NCBI GenBank assembly: GCA_017591395.1
Contig: WEDG01005615.1
Coordinates: 62,001 to 126,000 of the forward strand
Reading direction: 5' to 3'
Origin: Schistocephalus solidus
Taxonomy: Eukaryota > Platyhelminthes > Cestoda > Diphyllobothriidea > Diphyllobothriidae
DNA: 64,000 nucleotides
The position numbers and the translations under genes were made by a program. Position 1 is the stretch's first letter, and each line of letters begins with the position of its first letter. This document shows, piece by piece, positions 58,201-64,000 of this stretch. Under the pieces are notes generated by a model. It did not search any database and was not told the origin of the DNA. It saw only the letters and a list, made by a program, of their open reading frames with translations.

Positions 58201-61200
58201 CGATGAATACCTCATTCCTCCATCATCTTTTTAATTATGCTGAAGGGTGGCATCGATGTCGCGTATAAATAGTCAGCGAGTAAAATCGCCGTCTTGCTTC
58301 CTTCTTGACTGTAATGATTCCCCCTTATTATTCTTCCTCACTGTTCCATAATCAGTAATTCGCCCAACCCCCTGATAACAGTCACACGCACTCCGCGGGG
58401 CTGACGTACAGACCGCTCACAGCGTACTCCTCCCCCCCCCCCCTCCACTCCACTCCCAGTTCCAACGTCTTGAACATGCTGACAGCGTGGAAGTGGAGCG
58501 TGTAACTACCCGCCCCCTCCCCTCGAGAACAATATAAGCACTGTACATAACCCACGCGTCTATTCCCCATGTCATTATACCGGCCTGACGATAAGTGACT
58601 GAAAACATATGTTTGCCAACTCAGCCTTTTTAATATTGAAAATACTTGCTACGGCTCGCGCAGCAACCCTTATACTGGTTATTTATGCCTCTATTTGCAT
58701 TCGACGGCAGTCACAGATCTCGACATCTCCACGTCCTGTTGAGTAAAACAGATGTACTGCCTTTGAAGAGTAATGCTAGTATTTATACTTGACAGAGGCC
58801 AGAATGTGCCAGTTTTCATGTCCGCCGCCGTACTGTGATTCGCAGTATGCATGTGGCGTACGCTCGCAGAGATTCACGGGCGTAACTTGCAGGCGAAGGT
58901 CCCAGTTCCACTCAGTCTTTGGGTGTCACCTCAATCTTTCAAAGTTATCCAATGGCCGACAACACGTACTACGTACTTGCCGTTTAACTTTTTAAGGTAG
59001 TCTAATTCCCTTGCTAGCGCCCAGTGAAGCCTGAAGGCACTGTTTCTGTATCGTACACAACTAGAGTTTTAAAACCCGAGAGCATGCCTATTTCATGGCA
59101 CTTTTTCATTGAAGGCCTTTCCATGATTAAGTATTCCCCTTTTGCCGAAGCTCCAGTCATCTTGGAGCACGGGGACAAGGAGAGTGAGTGAGGTGGGTGC
59201 CACACCTGTCACGAGCAGATCATAACTACCTCCTCCTCCTCGCTTGTGGTGGACAGCCGATCACTTGCATAATCTTTAAACTAGCTCTGTTAATCTCCTC
59301 CTCTGCCACTTGCCCACTGCCGTTGGTTAAACTCAACCTGAATCTGCCATTCATCCGCTGTCTAGGGCCTGAAACTCGACACGGAATCGAAACAGGCCAA
59401 GGCCTTGGCGACGACTATGGAGAACCTGGGCAACACAGAACCACCCTCTCTAGCCGAGTACTTCTCCGACATGGGCTGCAACACCTGGCGCCGTGGCAAG
59501 GACTACGAACGAATCGATGGCAGCCTGAACGCCAGTCTGCGCAACTCCCTGCAACATCAGTTCAACAGTCCCAATAAACGTTTCGTCTGCTCATCATCTC
59601 CACTAAGGCCGGTGGTCTAGGTGTTAACCTGACGGCCGCCAATCGTCTGGTTATCTTTGATGTCTCCTGGAACCCCAGCCACGATATCCAGTCCATTTTT
59701 CGCAGCTATCGATTCGGCCAGACCAAACCAGTCTATATCTACCGACTCTTGGCACAAGGTACGATGGAGGAGAAGATGTACGATCGCCAGGTAGGGGTCT
59801 TTGAACGTTATTAATACTATAGGAATGATACTGTACGTTTTCTAAATCCTTTGGTAACCTTGCCCTATAGTTTTCTAGGACATTTTTCCTACCTTATCCT
59901 CCCCGTTAATCTGGAACCGGAAAGGTCCTAATCTGTCATATTAAAGCCTTGCCGCCTTGGCACATAATTTCAGGCTATTCTTAAATGTGTGTACTGTGTA
60001 CGCCGACTTTAATGCAACCTAGTTGGAAAATTTTCTCCTTTCCTCACTCAAAACTTTCCGCCTGGGTTTTGTGGTTATTCCGTATATTGTCTACGTCCGC
60101 GCGGTTTGTCGCTTTGCAGTCGTTGAGTGGGATACTTCGCCTAACTTCTCCCCGCCTGTGTTTACTTCGTTTTTGTATTCTGAAAATCGTGATAGGCAGT
60201 CAAAATGGACTCAAATGGATCCTTTTTATACTAGGATGACCACGTCCTCTTGTGCGTGGAGGGCTGTCTACGTGTTCGGGATAGCCCGTAAACCGTTAAC
60301 AGTAGACAGCTTCTTTTATTTCGGGTAGATCATTAGGCCAGGCAGGCGAAGTAGACGTGAAGCCGACTCTATCGAAACATTTAATTGGCGTAGGATGATA
60401 ATACTGCGAGCATATCGGCATTCTACAAAAACATTCGAATATGCGATATGACCTGTGCGCTCCTAATATATTCATAACGTTGAAGTTTTGATCGCATCCT
60501 ACACCTTTTTAACTCCGAATTAACCTCGCCGATGTTCTCACCAAACAAATGTAAGGTTATTTTGGGCATATTTTCTACAAAATGTGGTTGGATTTCTAAG
60601 GACTGAAAAATCTGTTGAAAGTCGTTACTTAAGTAGTCATTTTAACCAGTGTGCTCTTTGCAGTTGGCCGGCAAGACGCACATTCAAAAGCCGGCATCCT
60701 GCTGTGACTGAAATATTTTTTGGATTATGTTGCATGTTACTCCGTATTACAAAGCCACCTACGCAAGTCTTTCTATTAGAAATCACATTTAAGATAATTT
60801 TCACGTGTTACACCACCTACTATAATTAGCATCGCCCGATCTGGTAATTTAAATCTGCCCACCCCGCCTATCTCCTGCAGGTCACGAAGCAGTCACTGGC
60901 ACTACGAGTCGTTGACGAGCAGCAGGTTGATCGTCACTTCAGCGAGGACGATCTGCGTGAACTGTATGCCTTCGAGCCGGATATCTGGAACCCGGAGGCT
61001 GCAGCCAAGCGCCCACCTCCTCTCCTACCCAAGGACCGGTTGCTGGCTGATCTGCTTTCTGAAATGCCAGAGCACATCTACAGTTACCACGATCACGACT
61101 CTCTGCTGGAAAACCGAATTGACGAAGGCCTCACTGACTCTGAACGTGCGGATGCTTGGCGTGAGTACGAAGAGGAGAAGCAGTTGGGACGCTCCTACCT

Positions 61201-61571
61201 CGACTACCAACATAGGCTGTTCTTTATGAATCAGCAGCAGCAGCATCAGCAACAGCAGCAGCTCCTGATGGCCGCCAATCTCTTGGCTGCTCAGGCGAAT
61301 AATGGTTTGTTCATGCCAGCGGCAGCTAACATTAACCCCTCCCTGGGCCCCGCCAGGTCCTTCCCAGCGATGCCTCCGAATCTCAATGCCGTTATGGGCG
61401 TTGGCTCACGGATTGCCCACCGGCCGGTGTCCCTCAACCCAGTCTCCATTCCGACCAACTCCTATACCGTAACATCACAGACTGCAAACCCCATGCTTCC
61501 TTCAGCGGCTGTTCCCCGTCATGCGTTTCCGTCCTTGCAGAATAGCCAGCCGCGTCCCCAGCCACCAACAG
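28124..61571 (+). CDS. ATRX: ATRX chromatin remodeller, 15 exons found, 3' end incomplete
   Basis: This split gene encodes an ATRX-type SNF2 ATPase of about 2,170 residues so far; the human protein is about 2,490. Order: an ADD zinc-finger domain (residues about 100-214), a disordered Ser/acidic middle (to about 1,150), the SNF2 N-lobe (about 1,200-1,540), an acidic insert, and the helicase C-lobe (about 1,700-1,960). A Q-rich C-terminal region follows. In animals ATRX is nuclear, reads H3K9me3 through ADD, and acts with DAXX to place H3.3 at repeats and telomeres. All 14 introns are GT-AG and the phases agree across every junction. Alternatives such as Rad54 or ARIP4 are excluded by the ADD domain and by the DEGH box. 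One frameshift breaks exon 14, and the last exon or exons were not found. Confidence 0.93.
28327..28538 (+). CDS. ATRX: ATRX exon 2 (first ADD zinc finger)
   Basis: The exon starts in phase 1 and ends in phase 0 at TGCAAG|gtacgt. It encodes [13 protein letters not shown] and then [10 protein letters not shown]. This aligns with the GATA-like first finger of the ATRX ADD domain (CTxC...HPxLxVLIC), which packs against the PHD-like finger. It is flanked on both sides by 31-nt introns. Confidence 0.88.
28570..28827 (+). CDS. ATRX: ATRX exon 3 (ADD, PHD-like finger)
   Basis: The exon continues the ADD directly: [11 protein letters not shown], then [33 protein letters not shown] and [12 protein letters not shown]. 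The Cys spacing of the imperfect PHD finger is complete, so the H3-tail reading module looks functional in sequence. It begins and ends in phase 0, with donor GAA|gtgagt. The 81-nt intron that follows is also short. Confidence 0.92.
28909..29194 (+). CDS. ATRX: ATRX exon 4 (post-ADD helix and Ser/Pro linker)
   Basis: The exon starts at AATTTAG|ATT and reads [20 protein letters not shown], a basic amphipathic helix closing the ADD module as in the family, then a Ser/Pro/Thr-rich linker ([18 protein letters not shown]). It ends in phase 1 at GCAG|gtaaca. The linker is low complexity with no motif I can name. Confidence 0.85.
29195..30219 (+). other. ATRX intron 4, nothing recognised
   Basis: This 1,025-nt GT-AG intron ends in CTCTTCCAG. 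No repeat family, RNA gene or plausible exon was seen. The overlapping plus-strand frames are short and lack splice support. Confidence 0.6.
30220..31796 (+). CDS. ATRX: ATRX exon 5 (large disordered exon with SIM and NLS)
   Basis: At 1,577 nt this is the longest exon. The open frame continues past it to 31,868, but the best phase-compatible end is CCCC|gtgagt at 31,797, which joins in phase 0 to exon 6. The protein is Ser/Thr/Pro-rich. It has a helical block near residues 420-490 ([31 protein letters not shown]) and a SUMO-interaction-like motif [10 protein letters not shown] near residue 556. Basic clusters [14 protein letters not shown] and RPVKRPR near 615-650 are likely nuclear localisation signals. 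The ATG at 30,198 is in the preceding intron and is not a start. Confidence 0.82.
32880..33040 (+). repeat. R1 dispersed repeat, copy 1
   Basis: CACGCATAGACGGGCTGTTT and the following GTCAGCCACTGCG match the stretch at 63,729-63,770. Further on, GAGGGAGAGAGAG...GATGCTGTGCAAGT matches the block GATGCTGCGCAAGT near 63,850 and equivalents at 52,600 and 53,555. All copies lie in the plus orientation. Confidence 0.55.
34363..34914 (-). other. Intronic 183-codon open frame, unassigned
   Basis: This is the longest open frame in intron 5, antisense to ATRX, starting [13 protein letters not shown] recognise no domain, signal peptide or membrane segment. Its first codons coincide with a B-box-like string GATTCGAATCC (34,893-34,903, minus strand), so the frame may simply run through a tRNA-derived SINE. 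It has no promoter or splice evidence. Confidence 0.25.
37001..37063 (+). repeat. (GGT)21 microsatellite
   Basis: Twenty-one perfect GGT units. The valine run in the open frame over it is an artefact. The G-rich strand is the sense strand of ATRX, so the transcript could form G-quadruplex-like structures. Confidence 0.95.
38990..39500 (-). mobile_element. Penelope-like element tail (linker and GIY-YIG end)
   Basis: The minus strand from 39,498 reads [20 protein letters not shown] and [16 protein letters not shown], the PLE linker between RT and nuclease. Further on, about 39,205-39,000 reads [20 protein letters not shown], then ARREFIEA, stop, [13 protein letters not shown]. The GIY-YIG nuclease tail of flatworm Penelope elements has this ETGH...EA(W)...NSINR pattern. 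The stop stands where a Trp is usual. Only this 5'-truncated part is present. Confidence 0.75.
40471..40629 (+). repeat. Telomere-like array with element end, copy 1
   Basis: Degenerate CCCTAA-type repeats (about 40,471-40,532) are followed by CATAATTTCCTTGGAATTCG and then GTCCTGCTTAGACGGCGATAC. The same order is found on the opposite strand at 49,130-49,350, so this is a copy of a dispersed element rather than a chromosome end. It has lost or never had the second inverted end. Confidence 0.65.
40854..41329 (+). CDS. ATRX: ATRX exon 6 (Ser-rich acidic)
   Basis: The exon starts in phase 0 at CTATAG|GTT and reads [15 protein letters not shown], then [14 protein letters not shown] and long Ser runs ([15 protein letters not shown]) ending [10 protein letters not shown]. 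It closes in phase 2 at CGCAC|gtgagg. This corresponds to the acidic, serine-rich middle of ATRX, poorly conserved in sequence but typical in composition. Casein-kinase-type sites are plentiful. Confidence 0.8.
41330..42351 (+). other. ATRX intron 6
   Basis: A 1,022-nt intron with an acceptor at ACTCTAG. It contains a tRNA-derived SINE-like repeat at about 41,480-41,720. The remainder (41,720-42,350) shows nothing identifiable. Confidence 0.6.
41480..41720 (+). repeat. tRNA-derived SINE-like repeat with hammerhead-like core
   Basis: A Pol III A-box-like TAGCCATTAGTAG (41,492-41,504) and a degenerate B-box GGTTTTGGAATCC (41,542-41,554) mark a tRNA-type head. Downstream is CTGATGA (41,590-41,596), a 5-bp hairpin (41,597-41,610), GAAA (41,611-41,614), a 2-bp hairpin and TC (41,625-41,626), the order of a hammerhead ribozyme core. 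Stem I is poorly supported and the first stem II pair is C-G rather than the preferred G-C, so activity is doubtful. Confidence 0.45.
42352..42850 (+). CDS. ATRX: ATRX exon 7 (acidic region into pre-SNF2 helix)
   Basis: Phase 2 at the start and phase 0 at the end (AAAGTTT|gtgagt). After basic and acidic runs ([18 protein letters not shown]) it reads [20 protein letters not shown], then [16 protein letters not shown]. That matches the well-conserved helix just before the ATRX motor (family: KGRKKIRKIL..LRTET...RRKRIAER). The acidic and basic alternation suggests nucleosome or histone contacts. Confidence 0.88.
42873..43345 (-). pseudogene. C2H2-like zinc-finger repeat fragment, decayed
   Basis: The minus-strand frame 43,277-42,873 reads [20 protein letters not shown], then RMETGEPVP and [18 protein letters not shown]. 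Two C2H2-like fingers are recognisable, but the final His of the first finger is replaced (RLQIPRM). I recall this CPHC..TFTSRIGLVGHLRIHRTETGEPVP pattern from many predicted tapeworm proteins, probably from a retroelement. The copy shifts frame at its 5' end and is dead. Confidence 0.6.
44236..44690. repeat. Long imperfect inverted repeat
   Basis: The left arm (about 44,238-44,310, AAATTCGGGTAATGGTAGGT onwards) is matched by the reverse complement of the right arm (about 44,690-44,620). They share GGTAAyGGTAGGTTATrTrC, AAGAAAGCC and CCCAGGCTC. Identity by eye is roughly three quarters over about 70 nt, with about 310 nt between arms. It is either a foldback element or two opposed copies of one repeat. 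Confidence 0.55.
47106..47253 (+). CDS. ATRX: ATRX exon 8 (entry to SNF2 domain)
   Basis: The exon begins at GCTCAG|TAC in phase 0 and reads [32 protein letters not shown], ending in phase 1. LKPHQV immediately precedes the SNF2 Q-motif region and is diagnostic. The acidic stretch before it aligns without gaps to the family. Donor CAGG|gtaagt is near-perfect. Confidence 0.92.
47254..48619 (+). other. ATRX intron 8, nothing recognised
   Basis: 1,366 nt ending in ATCCTGCAG. No repeat family was assigned. A splice-like window at 48,052-48,104 was considered as a micro-exon and rejected on phase. Confidence 0.55.
48620..48945 (+). CDS. ATRX: ATRX exon 9 (SNF2 motifs I and Ia)
   Basis: The exon reads [16 protein letters not shown], then [20 protein letters not shown], which includes the Walker A ATP-binding motif GLGKS, and [16 protein letters not shown] (motif Ia). 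It starts in phase 1 and ends in phase 0 at TCG|gtaagt. All ATP-contacting residues visible in this part are present. Confidence 0.95.
48946..52078 (+). other. ATRX intron 9 (3.13 kb)
   Basis: The acceptor is CCCTTCCAG. It contains the telomere-like element with inverted ends (49,130-49,496). The rest (48,950-49,120 and 49,500-52,078) has no assignable gene. B-box-like strings near 50,070 hint at tRNA-derived repeats but are too weak to call. Confidence 0.55.
49130..49496. repeat. Element with 34-nt inverted ends and telomere-like core
   Basis: The left arm 49,130-49,163 and right arm 49,463-49,496 are reverse complements at 32 of 34 positions (right arm starts TCCTGTTTAGGCGGCCATAC). Between them, about 49,219-49,350 is a degenerate array of GGGTTAG/GGGTTAAG units. 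A related left half is found in inverted orientation at 40,471-40,629. The size (367 bp) and inverted ends suggest a MITE-like or foldback element. Confidence 0.7.
52079..52331 (+). CDS. ATRX: ATRX exon 10 (SNF2 motifs II and III)
   Basis: Starts at CTTCCAG|GGT and reads [31 protein letters not shown] (the DEGH box, the ATRX form of DEAH) and [15 protein letters not shown] (motif III). The exon ends in phase 1 at GAAT|gtgagt. The catalytic acidic pair is intact. Confidence 0.95.
52332..53002 (+). other. ATRX intron 10 with R1 repeat copy 2
   Basis: A 671-nt intron. The span 52,480-52,690 is an R1 repeat copy: GATGCTGCGCAGGTCTACTA aligns with GATGCTACGCAAGTCTACTA in intron 11, and both copies end near TTCGAAC/GTCGAAC. 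Nothing else is seen. Confidence 0.6.
53003..53178 (+). CDS. ATRX: ATRX exon 11 (SNF2 N-lobe)
   Basis: Reads [35 protein letters not shown] and [17 protein letters not shown]. The phase-1 entry completes the Tyr codon after IE/AE. It ends in phase 0 at CAG|gtgggt. It aligns with the family segment after the TGTPLQN box with no gap. Confidence 0.94.
53179..55131 (+). other. ATRX intron 11 with R1 repeat copy 3
   Basis: A 1,953-nt intron. The span 53,440-53,670 is an R1 copy in the same orientation as the one in intron 10, less than 1 kb away. The stretch 53,700-55,120 holds nothing recognisable apart from one B-box-like string near 54,290. The acceptor is CCCGTTTCAG. Confidence 0.55.
55132..55374 (+). 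CDS. ATRX: ATRX exon 12 (end of SNF2 N-lobe)
   Basis: Reads [20 protein letters not shown], then [20 protein letters not shown] and ENKEARR. RKDY.LTK.LPP..EYVL and R.WTHP are family signatures. The exon is exactly 81 codons, phase 0 to phase 0, with donor AGG|gtatgt. Confidence 0.94.
55375..57011 (+). other. ATRX intron 12
   Basis: A 1,637-nt intron whose last 350 nt are open in the exon 13 frame but are intronic, because the acceptor CTTTTGCAG lies at 57,011. It contains a C13-14 run (about 56,191-56,204) joined to telomere-like CCCTAA repeats (to about 56,235). Otherwise nothing is recognised. Confidence 0.55.
56185..56240 (+). repeat. Poly-C plus telomere-like repeats, copy 3
   Basis: A poly-C run followed by CTAACCCCAACTCTAACC, CTTAACCCTAACCC. 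The type of array matches those at 40,471 and 49,219, but flanking element sequence is not obviously shared. The orientation puts the C-rich strand in the ATRX sense strand. Confidence 0.6.
57012..57770 (+). CDS. ATRX: ATRX exon 13 (acidic insert and start of helicase C-lobe)
   Basis: The first two thirds encode the insertion between the two motor lobes: acidic and Ser-rich ([20 protein letters not shown]), with a second SUMO-interaction-like motif [10 protein letters not shown] near residue 1,642. It then reads [32 protein letters not shown] and [17 protein letters not shown], the first helicase C motif (GDK.L.F.QS...LD.IE.FL). It is 253 codons, phase 0 to phase 0. Confidence 0.92.
57771..59365 (+). 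other. ATRX intron 13, little recognised
   Basis: A 1,595-nt intron. A perfect 10-bp inverted pair (AAACAACTGG near 58,019 and CCAGTTGTTT near 58,045) and a C-run near 58,431 are the only features seen. Donor GTAAGA, acceptor GCTGTCTAG. Confidence 0.5.
59366..59790 (+). CDS. ATRX: ATRX exon 14 (helicase C motifs V, VI), one-base frameshift
   Basis: The first part reads [40 protein letters not shown] and QFNSPNKRF, then the frame is lost at about 59,584. From 59,587 another frame continues perfectly: [20 protein letters not shown] (motif V), [20 protein letters not shown] (motif VI), [15 protein letters not shown]. One base is missing between the two halves, so translation as written would stop at 59,618. 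Both outer splice phases (0) are restored if the base is counted. The lesion is in the motor core. Confidence 0.92.
59791..60880 (+). other. ATRX intron 14, nothing recognised
   Basis: 1,090 nt, donor GTAGGG and acceptor TCCTGCAG. It is AT-rich toward its end; I see no repeat or RNA gene. Confidence 0.55.
60881..61571 (+). CDS. ATRX: ATRX exon 15 (post-helicase and Q-rich tail)
   Basis: Reads [52 protein letters not shown] and [11 protein letters not shown], then [12 protein letters not shown]. These follow the helicase core in ATRX. It then turns to a Gln-rich run ([10 protein letters not shown] near 61,229) and a Pro/Asn/Ala tail. It ends in phase 1 at ACAG|gtaggg. No convincing following exon was found in the window, so the C-terminus is incomplete here. 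Confidence 0.92.
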
Positions 61572-63719
61572 GTAGGGAACAAATCCTTATCGTATTTTTT
61601 GGTATTTGCTGCAATTTTATTTCGTATACTTGGATGTGTTTGGGTGGGTTATTCTCCACTGTAGTCTGTCTACACAATCGGTATTCCTCTTCTAGATACA
61701 TTTAACCTCAACATCCATCATCATATTCAATTGGACCGACTGTAAGCACTCATGTTTGGTTGGTATTACTAGCCGAGCTCATAATCGAGGTCATTTTATG
61801 TGTAGCTGAAAGCGATCATACACTGGCACGTGGGAGACTGGTTGCTGCAAACTGGCACATGCACAGTCAATCTGATCGTCCTGCGTACTTTGTGTTACGT
61901 CTCAACAATTCTGGAATAGCCCTTACCTAAGCTACCGACATAAGGAGAGCCTTTTTTATCGGCTTAACTGACTAACTCTTTCATACGCCTACACTGGGCA
62001 TCGGATCAGGTTAAACGTGCTTCCGGAATTTTTCATAAGAAACTCGCGGACTTCACTGGCCAAGTAACAATTCTTCGTAACTGTTCTATGCTTCACCGCA
62101 CTTTAAGCAACTTTACGAACGGCAGTACAAGTCTTAAAGACTTCACCTGCTACGGACTGCTTTCAGTTGACTTATACACCGACTGCTATTGTCCCCATAA
62201 TCGTATTCATTTTTCTTTCGGGCTGCGAAACCACAAAAACGCCACAGGCTGTTTGAGAAAAGTGGTTAGTCTAGAAAGGCCTTTGTAATTCTTGTCCGTG
62301 CACGCAATTAGAAAACTCAACTCTCCACGCGCAATCGTTTAGCTGATATTTCGGATTGCTGTGCATACCACTTTTCGAATCAGTTGTACCCATCTTTGTA
62401 AGCTTTTCTTGGTTCTCTGGGGCACGCTCACCCAAAATTCATTGCCGCTTAACATCTCTTCCCTGACTATACTGGTCGCAACCCTCCCCCCCCCCTCCTC
62501 ACGTTTCCCCGCTGCAGTTGCTTTTAATTTGCAAAGAGTTTGTGATTGGAGAATCCTCGTAGGGCTAATTTTATTGCCTAAGATGCATTACTGTCCAGTC
62601 AATGTGAAGCACTCATGCGGTGGTCGACACTTTGAAGACCAAATCTCGCGGCACAAAATCCGCATTTTTTAATTCTAAAAGTCGTGCGTATGGCTGTGTT
62701 AATCAATTTGTGCCCCCAGCGTTGCCCATTCCTAGACGCTCCTTCGAATGTAGCCTAACCTTACCCCAGATTTCCTGGAGGGTACATATGGCAGAGCGAT
62801 CTGCAGCTTCCTACAAGCTAAGGACAAGATACATGAATGGCGTTGATATGTCTGGTTCCATGGTACCTATTTCATCTCCTATTAGTTCGACCTTCGTGTT
62901 CGACGATTTCCACCGTGTGCTCCACAGCATGGTGGTGCAGGGACGGTGACTTGCATTGGATTCTAGGGAGAGCAGACTTACGATGCATCTACCTCACTCT
63001 GTTCCACTCCCCCACCTGGACCCGGTGTCGAGACAGAATTCCTTTCTCCAACAGAGGATAGTGTGCCAGAACTGTCTAACTGCTGCGTGCACCTTTATGT
63101 GAGCGTCTGCAGTAACTTGGTCGTAACTGCGCCAGGTCAGGTGGAAGCGTGCTATCGGACAAGAGCTTCATTGAATATCTTATTAACCACGAAGAAGTGT
63201 GCTACTATCAGTGAATTGAAAGCCGTCCCACTATCTAGCGGACGCGTTGTGTGGTCTTCACACCTAGGTTTAGGCACAGGCATTTTCGTCTGGGGTTTCC
63301 TGTCGATCCGCTAATTGCCTCTAGGTACCTTAACGGATGTGTGGATTCCTCTGCCCCCCCCCCCCACAAAGTGGTGCGCTGGATCCACGCGTGCCCATAC
63401 CTATCACCGTGCGTGCGTGTGGCACCACTTAGATGTAGACTTCCACGCAACGTCAGCCACTGTGCCCATTTCCATCACCCTTTGGTTAGCCGGCTTGGAC
63501 AGTCGACAGAGTGAGGTAAACACTAGGGGATCCATCCTCACGGAAACTCAGCACATACCTTCCTATAATAAATATGATACATTCGAATTGATCATCACAC
63601 GCTAAATGTCGTGGCTTAGAAGCTTGTCGACGCACGCGATAGCTCGGTCCTTCCCCGTTCAGTCTGCATGTGAGATCTGAGTGACTCCTGCAGAAGCCTG
63701 ACACGAGTAATTCGGACCA
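61572..63719 (+). other. 3' interval, intron 15 or downstream sequence
   Basis: No exon with conserved ATRX C-terminal sequence was found. C-rich runs occur at about 62,487 and 63,353. An acceptor-like site at 62,516 (CCCCGCTGCAG) followed by 50 open codons is the best terminal-exon candidate, but the translated sequence is not ATRX-like. Confidence 0.4.
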
Positions 63720-63990
63720 GGTCACTTGTGCCACGCATAGACAAACTGTTTGGCTTTGTCGGTCACTGCGATCAAGCTAACATCTAGTCATCTTAACATT
63801 GGCATTCCAACAGAGCCAGGTGGGTGAGGGAGGAGAGGTTGCGATGGATGCTGCGCAAGTCTGCCCTACTATAAACCACTTCGCGCGCAAGCTACCAGTG
63901 CTGGGCTCATTCGTTTGAGCACGCGATGGACGTCGTCGCCTGCGACGGTCAAACGGTCGTCGTACACGTTGCTCAAGAGCGAAGTTGGTC
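63720..63990 (+). repeat. R1 dispersed repeat, copy 4
   Basis: Contains CACGCATAGACAAACTGTTT and TTGTCGGTCACTGCG, matching 32,895-32,940, then GATGGATGCTGCGCAAGTCT and GCGCAAGC, matching the copies in introns 10 and 11. It is the longest copy and may run to the window edge. No protein coding or Pol III box was identified. Confidence 0.55.
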
Positions 63991-64000
63991 GTCATTTCGA

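Noticed and set aside
62517..62672. Possible terminal ATRX exon
   Set aside because: A good polypyrimidine acceptor and the right phase, but the 50 residues are unlike any ATRX C-terminus.
1..64000. CRISPR arrays, bacterial operons, ribosomal RNA genes
   Set aside because: No regularly spaced repeats, no prokaryotic gene organisation and no rRNA-like sequence were seen; this is eukaryotic nuclear DNA.

Overview
The window is nuclear DNA of a flatworm, most likely a diphyllobothriid-type tapeworm (Spirometra, Dibothriocephalus or Schistocephalus relatives). That placement is inference from three things: 31-nt mini-introns, Penelope-like plus CR1/jockey-like retrotransposon remnants, and a decayed C2H2-like repeat that I recall from predicted tapeworm proteins. 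No species marker is present.

Layout. Positions 1 to about 27,960 are a retrotransposon graveyard with no host gene that I can see. It holds at least seven non-LTR (LINE) copies from at least three families on both strands, one Penelope-like element (PLE), and a cluster of tRNA-derived SINE pieces. Several copies are nested, inverted or internally deleted, and none has an intact ORF2. From about 28,000 to at least 61,571 (+) lies one large split gene, the worm ortholog of the chromatin remodeller ATRX. I place 15 exons whose splice phases all agree. They encode an N-terminal ADD zinc-finger module, a long Ser/acidic low-complexity middle with SUMO-interaction-like motifs, and a complete SNF2/helicase-C motor. 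The final exon or exons were not found and may lie beyond the window. Introns range from 31 nt to about 9 kb. They carry a PLE tail, a tRNA-derived SINE with a hammerhead-like core, telomere-like repeats in a dispersed element (one copy with 34-nt inverted ends), four copies of a 160-280 bp repeat, and a (GGT)21 tract.

How it fits together. The ADD domain (exons 2-3) would read histone H3 (K9me3 with unmodified K4) and the SNF2 motor (exons 8-15) would move or assemble nucleosomes. In the animal family ATRX acts with DAXX/H3.3 at repeats and telomeres. The most consequential anomaly is a one-base deletion in exon 14, inside the helicase C-terminal domain. It is either an assembly error or a real disabling lesion. 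All family names come from reading motifs; no search was run.
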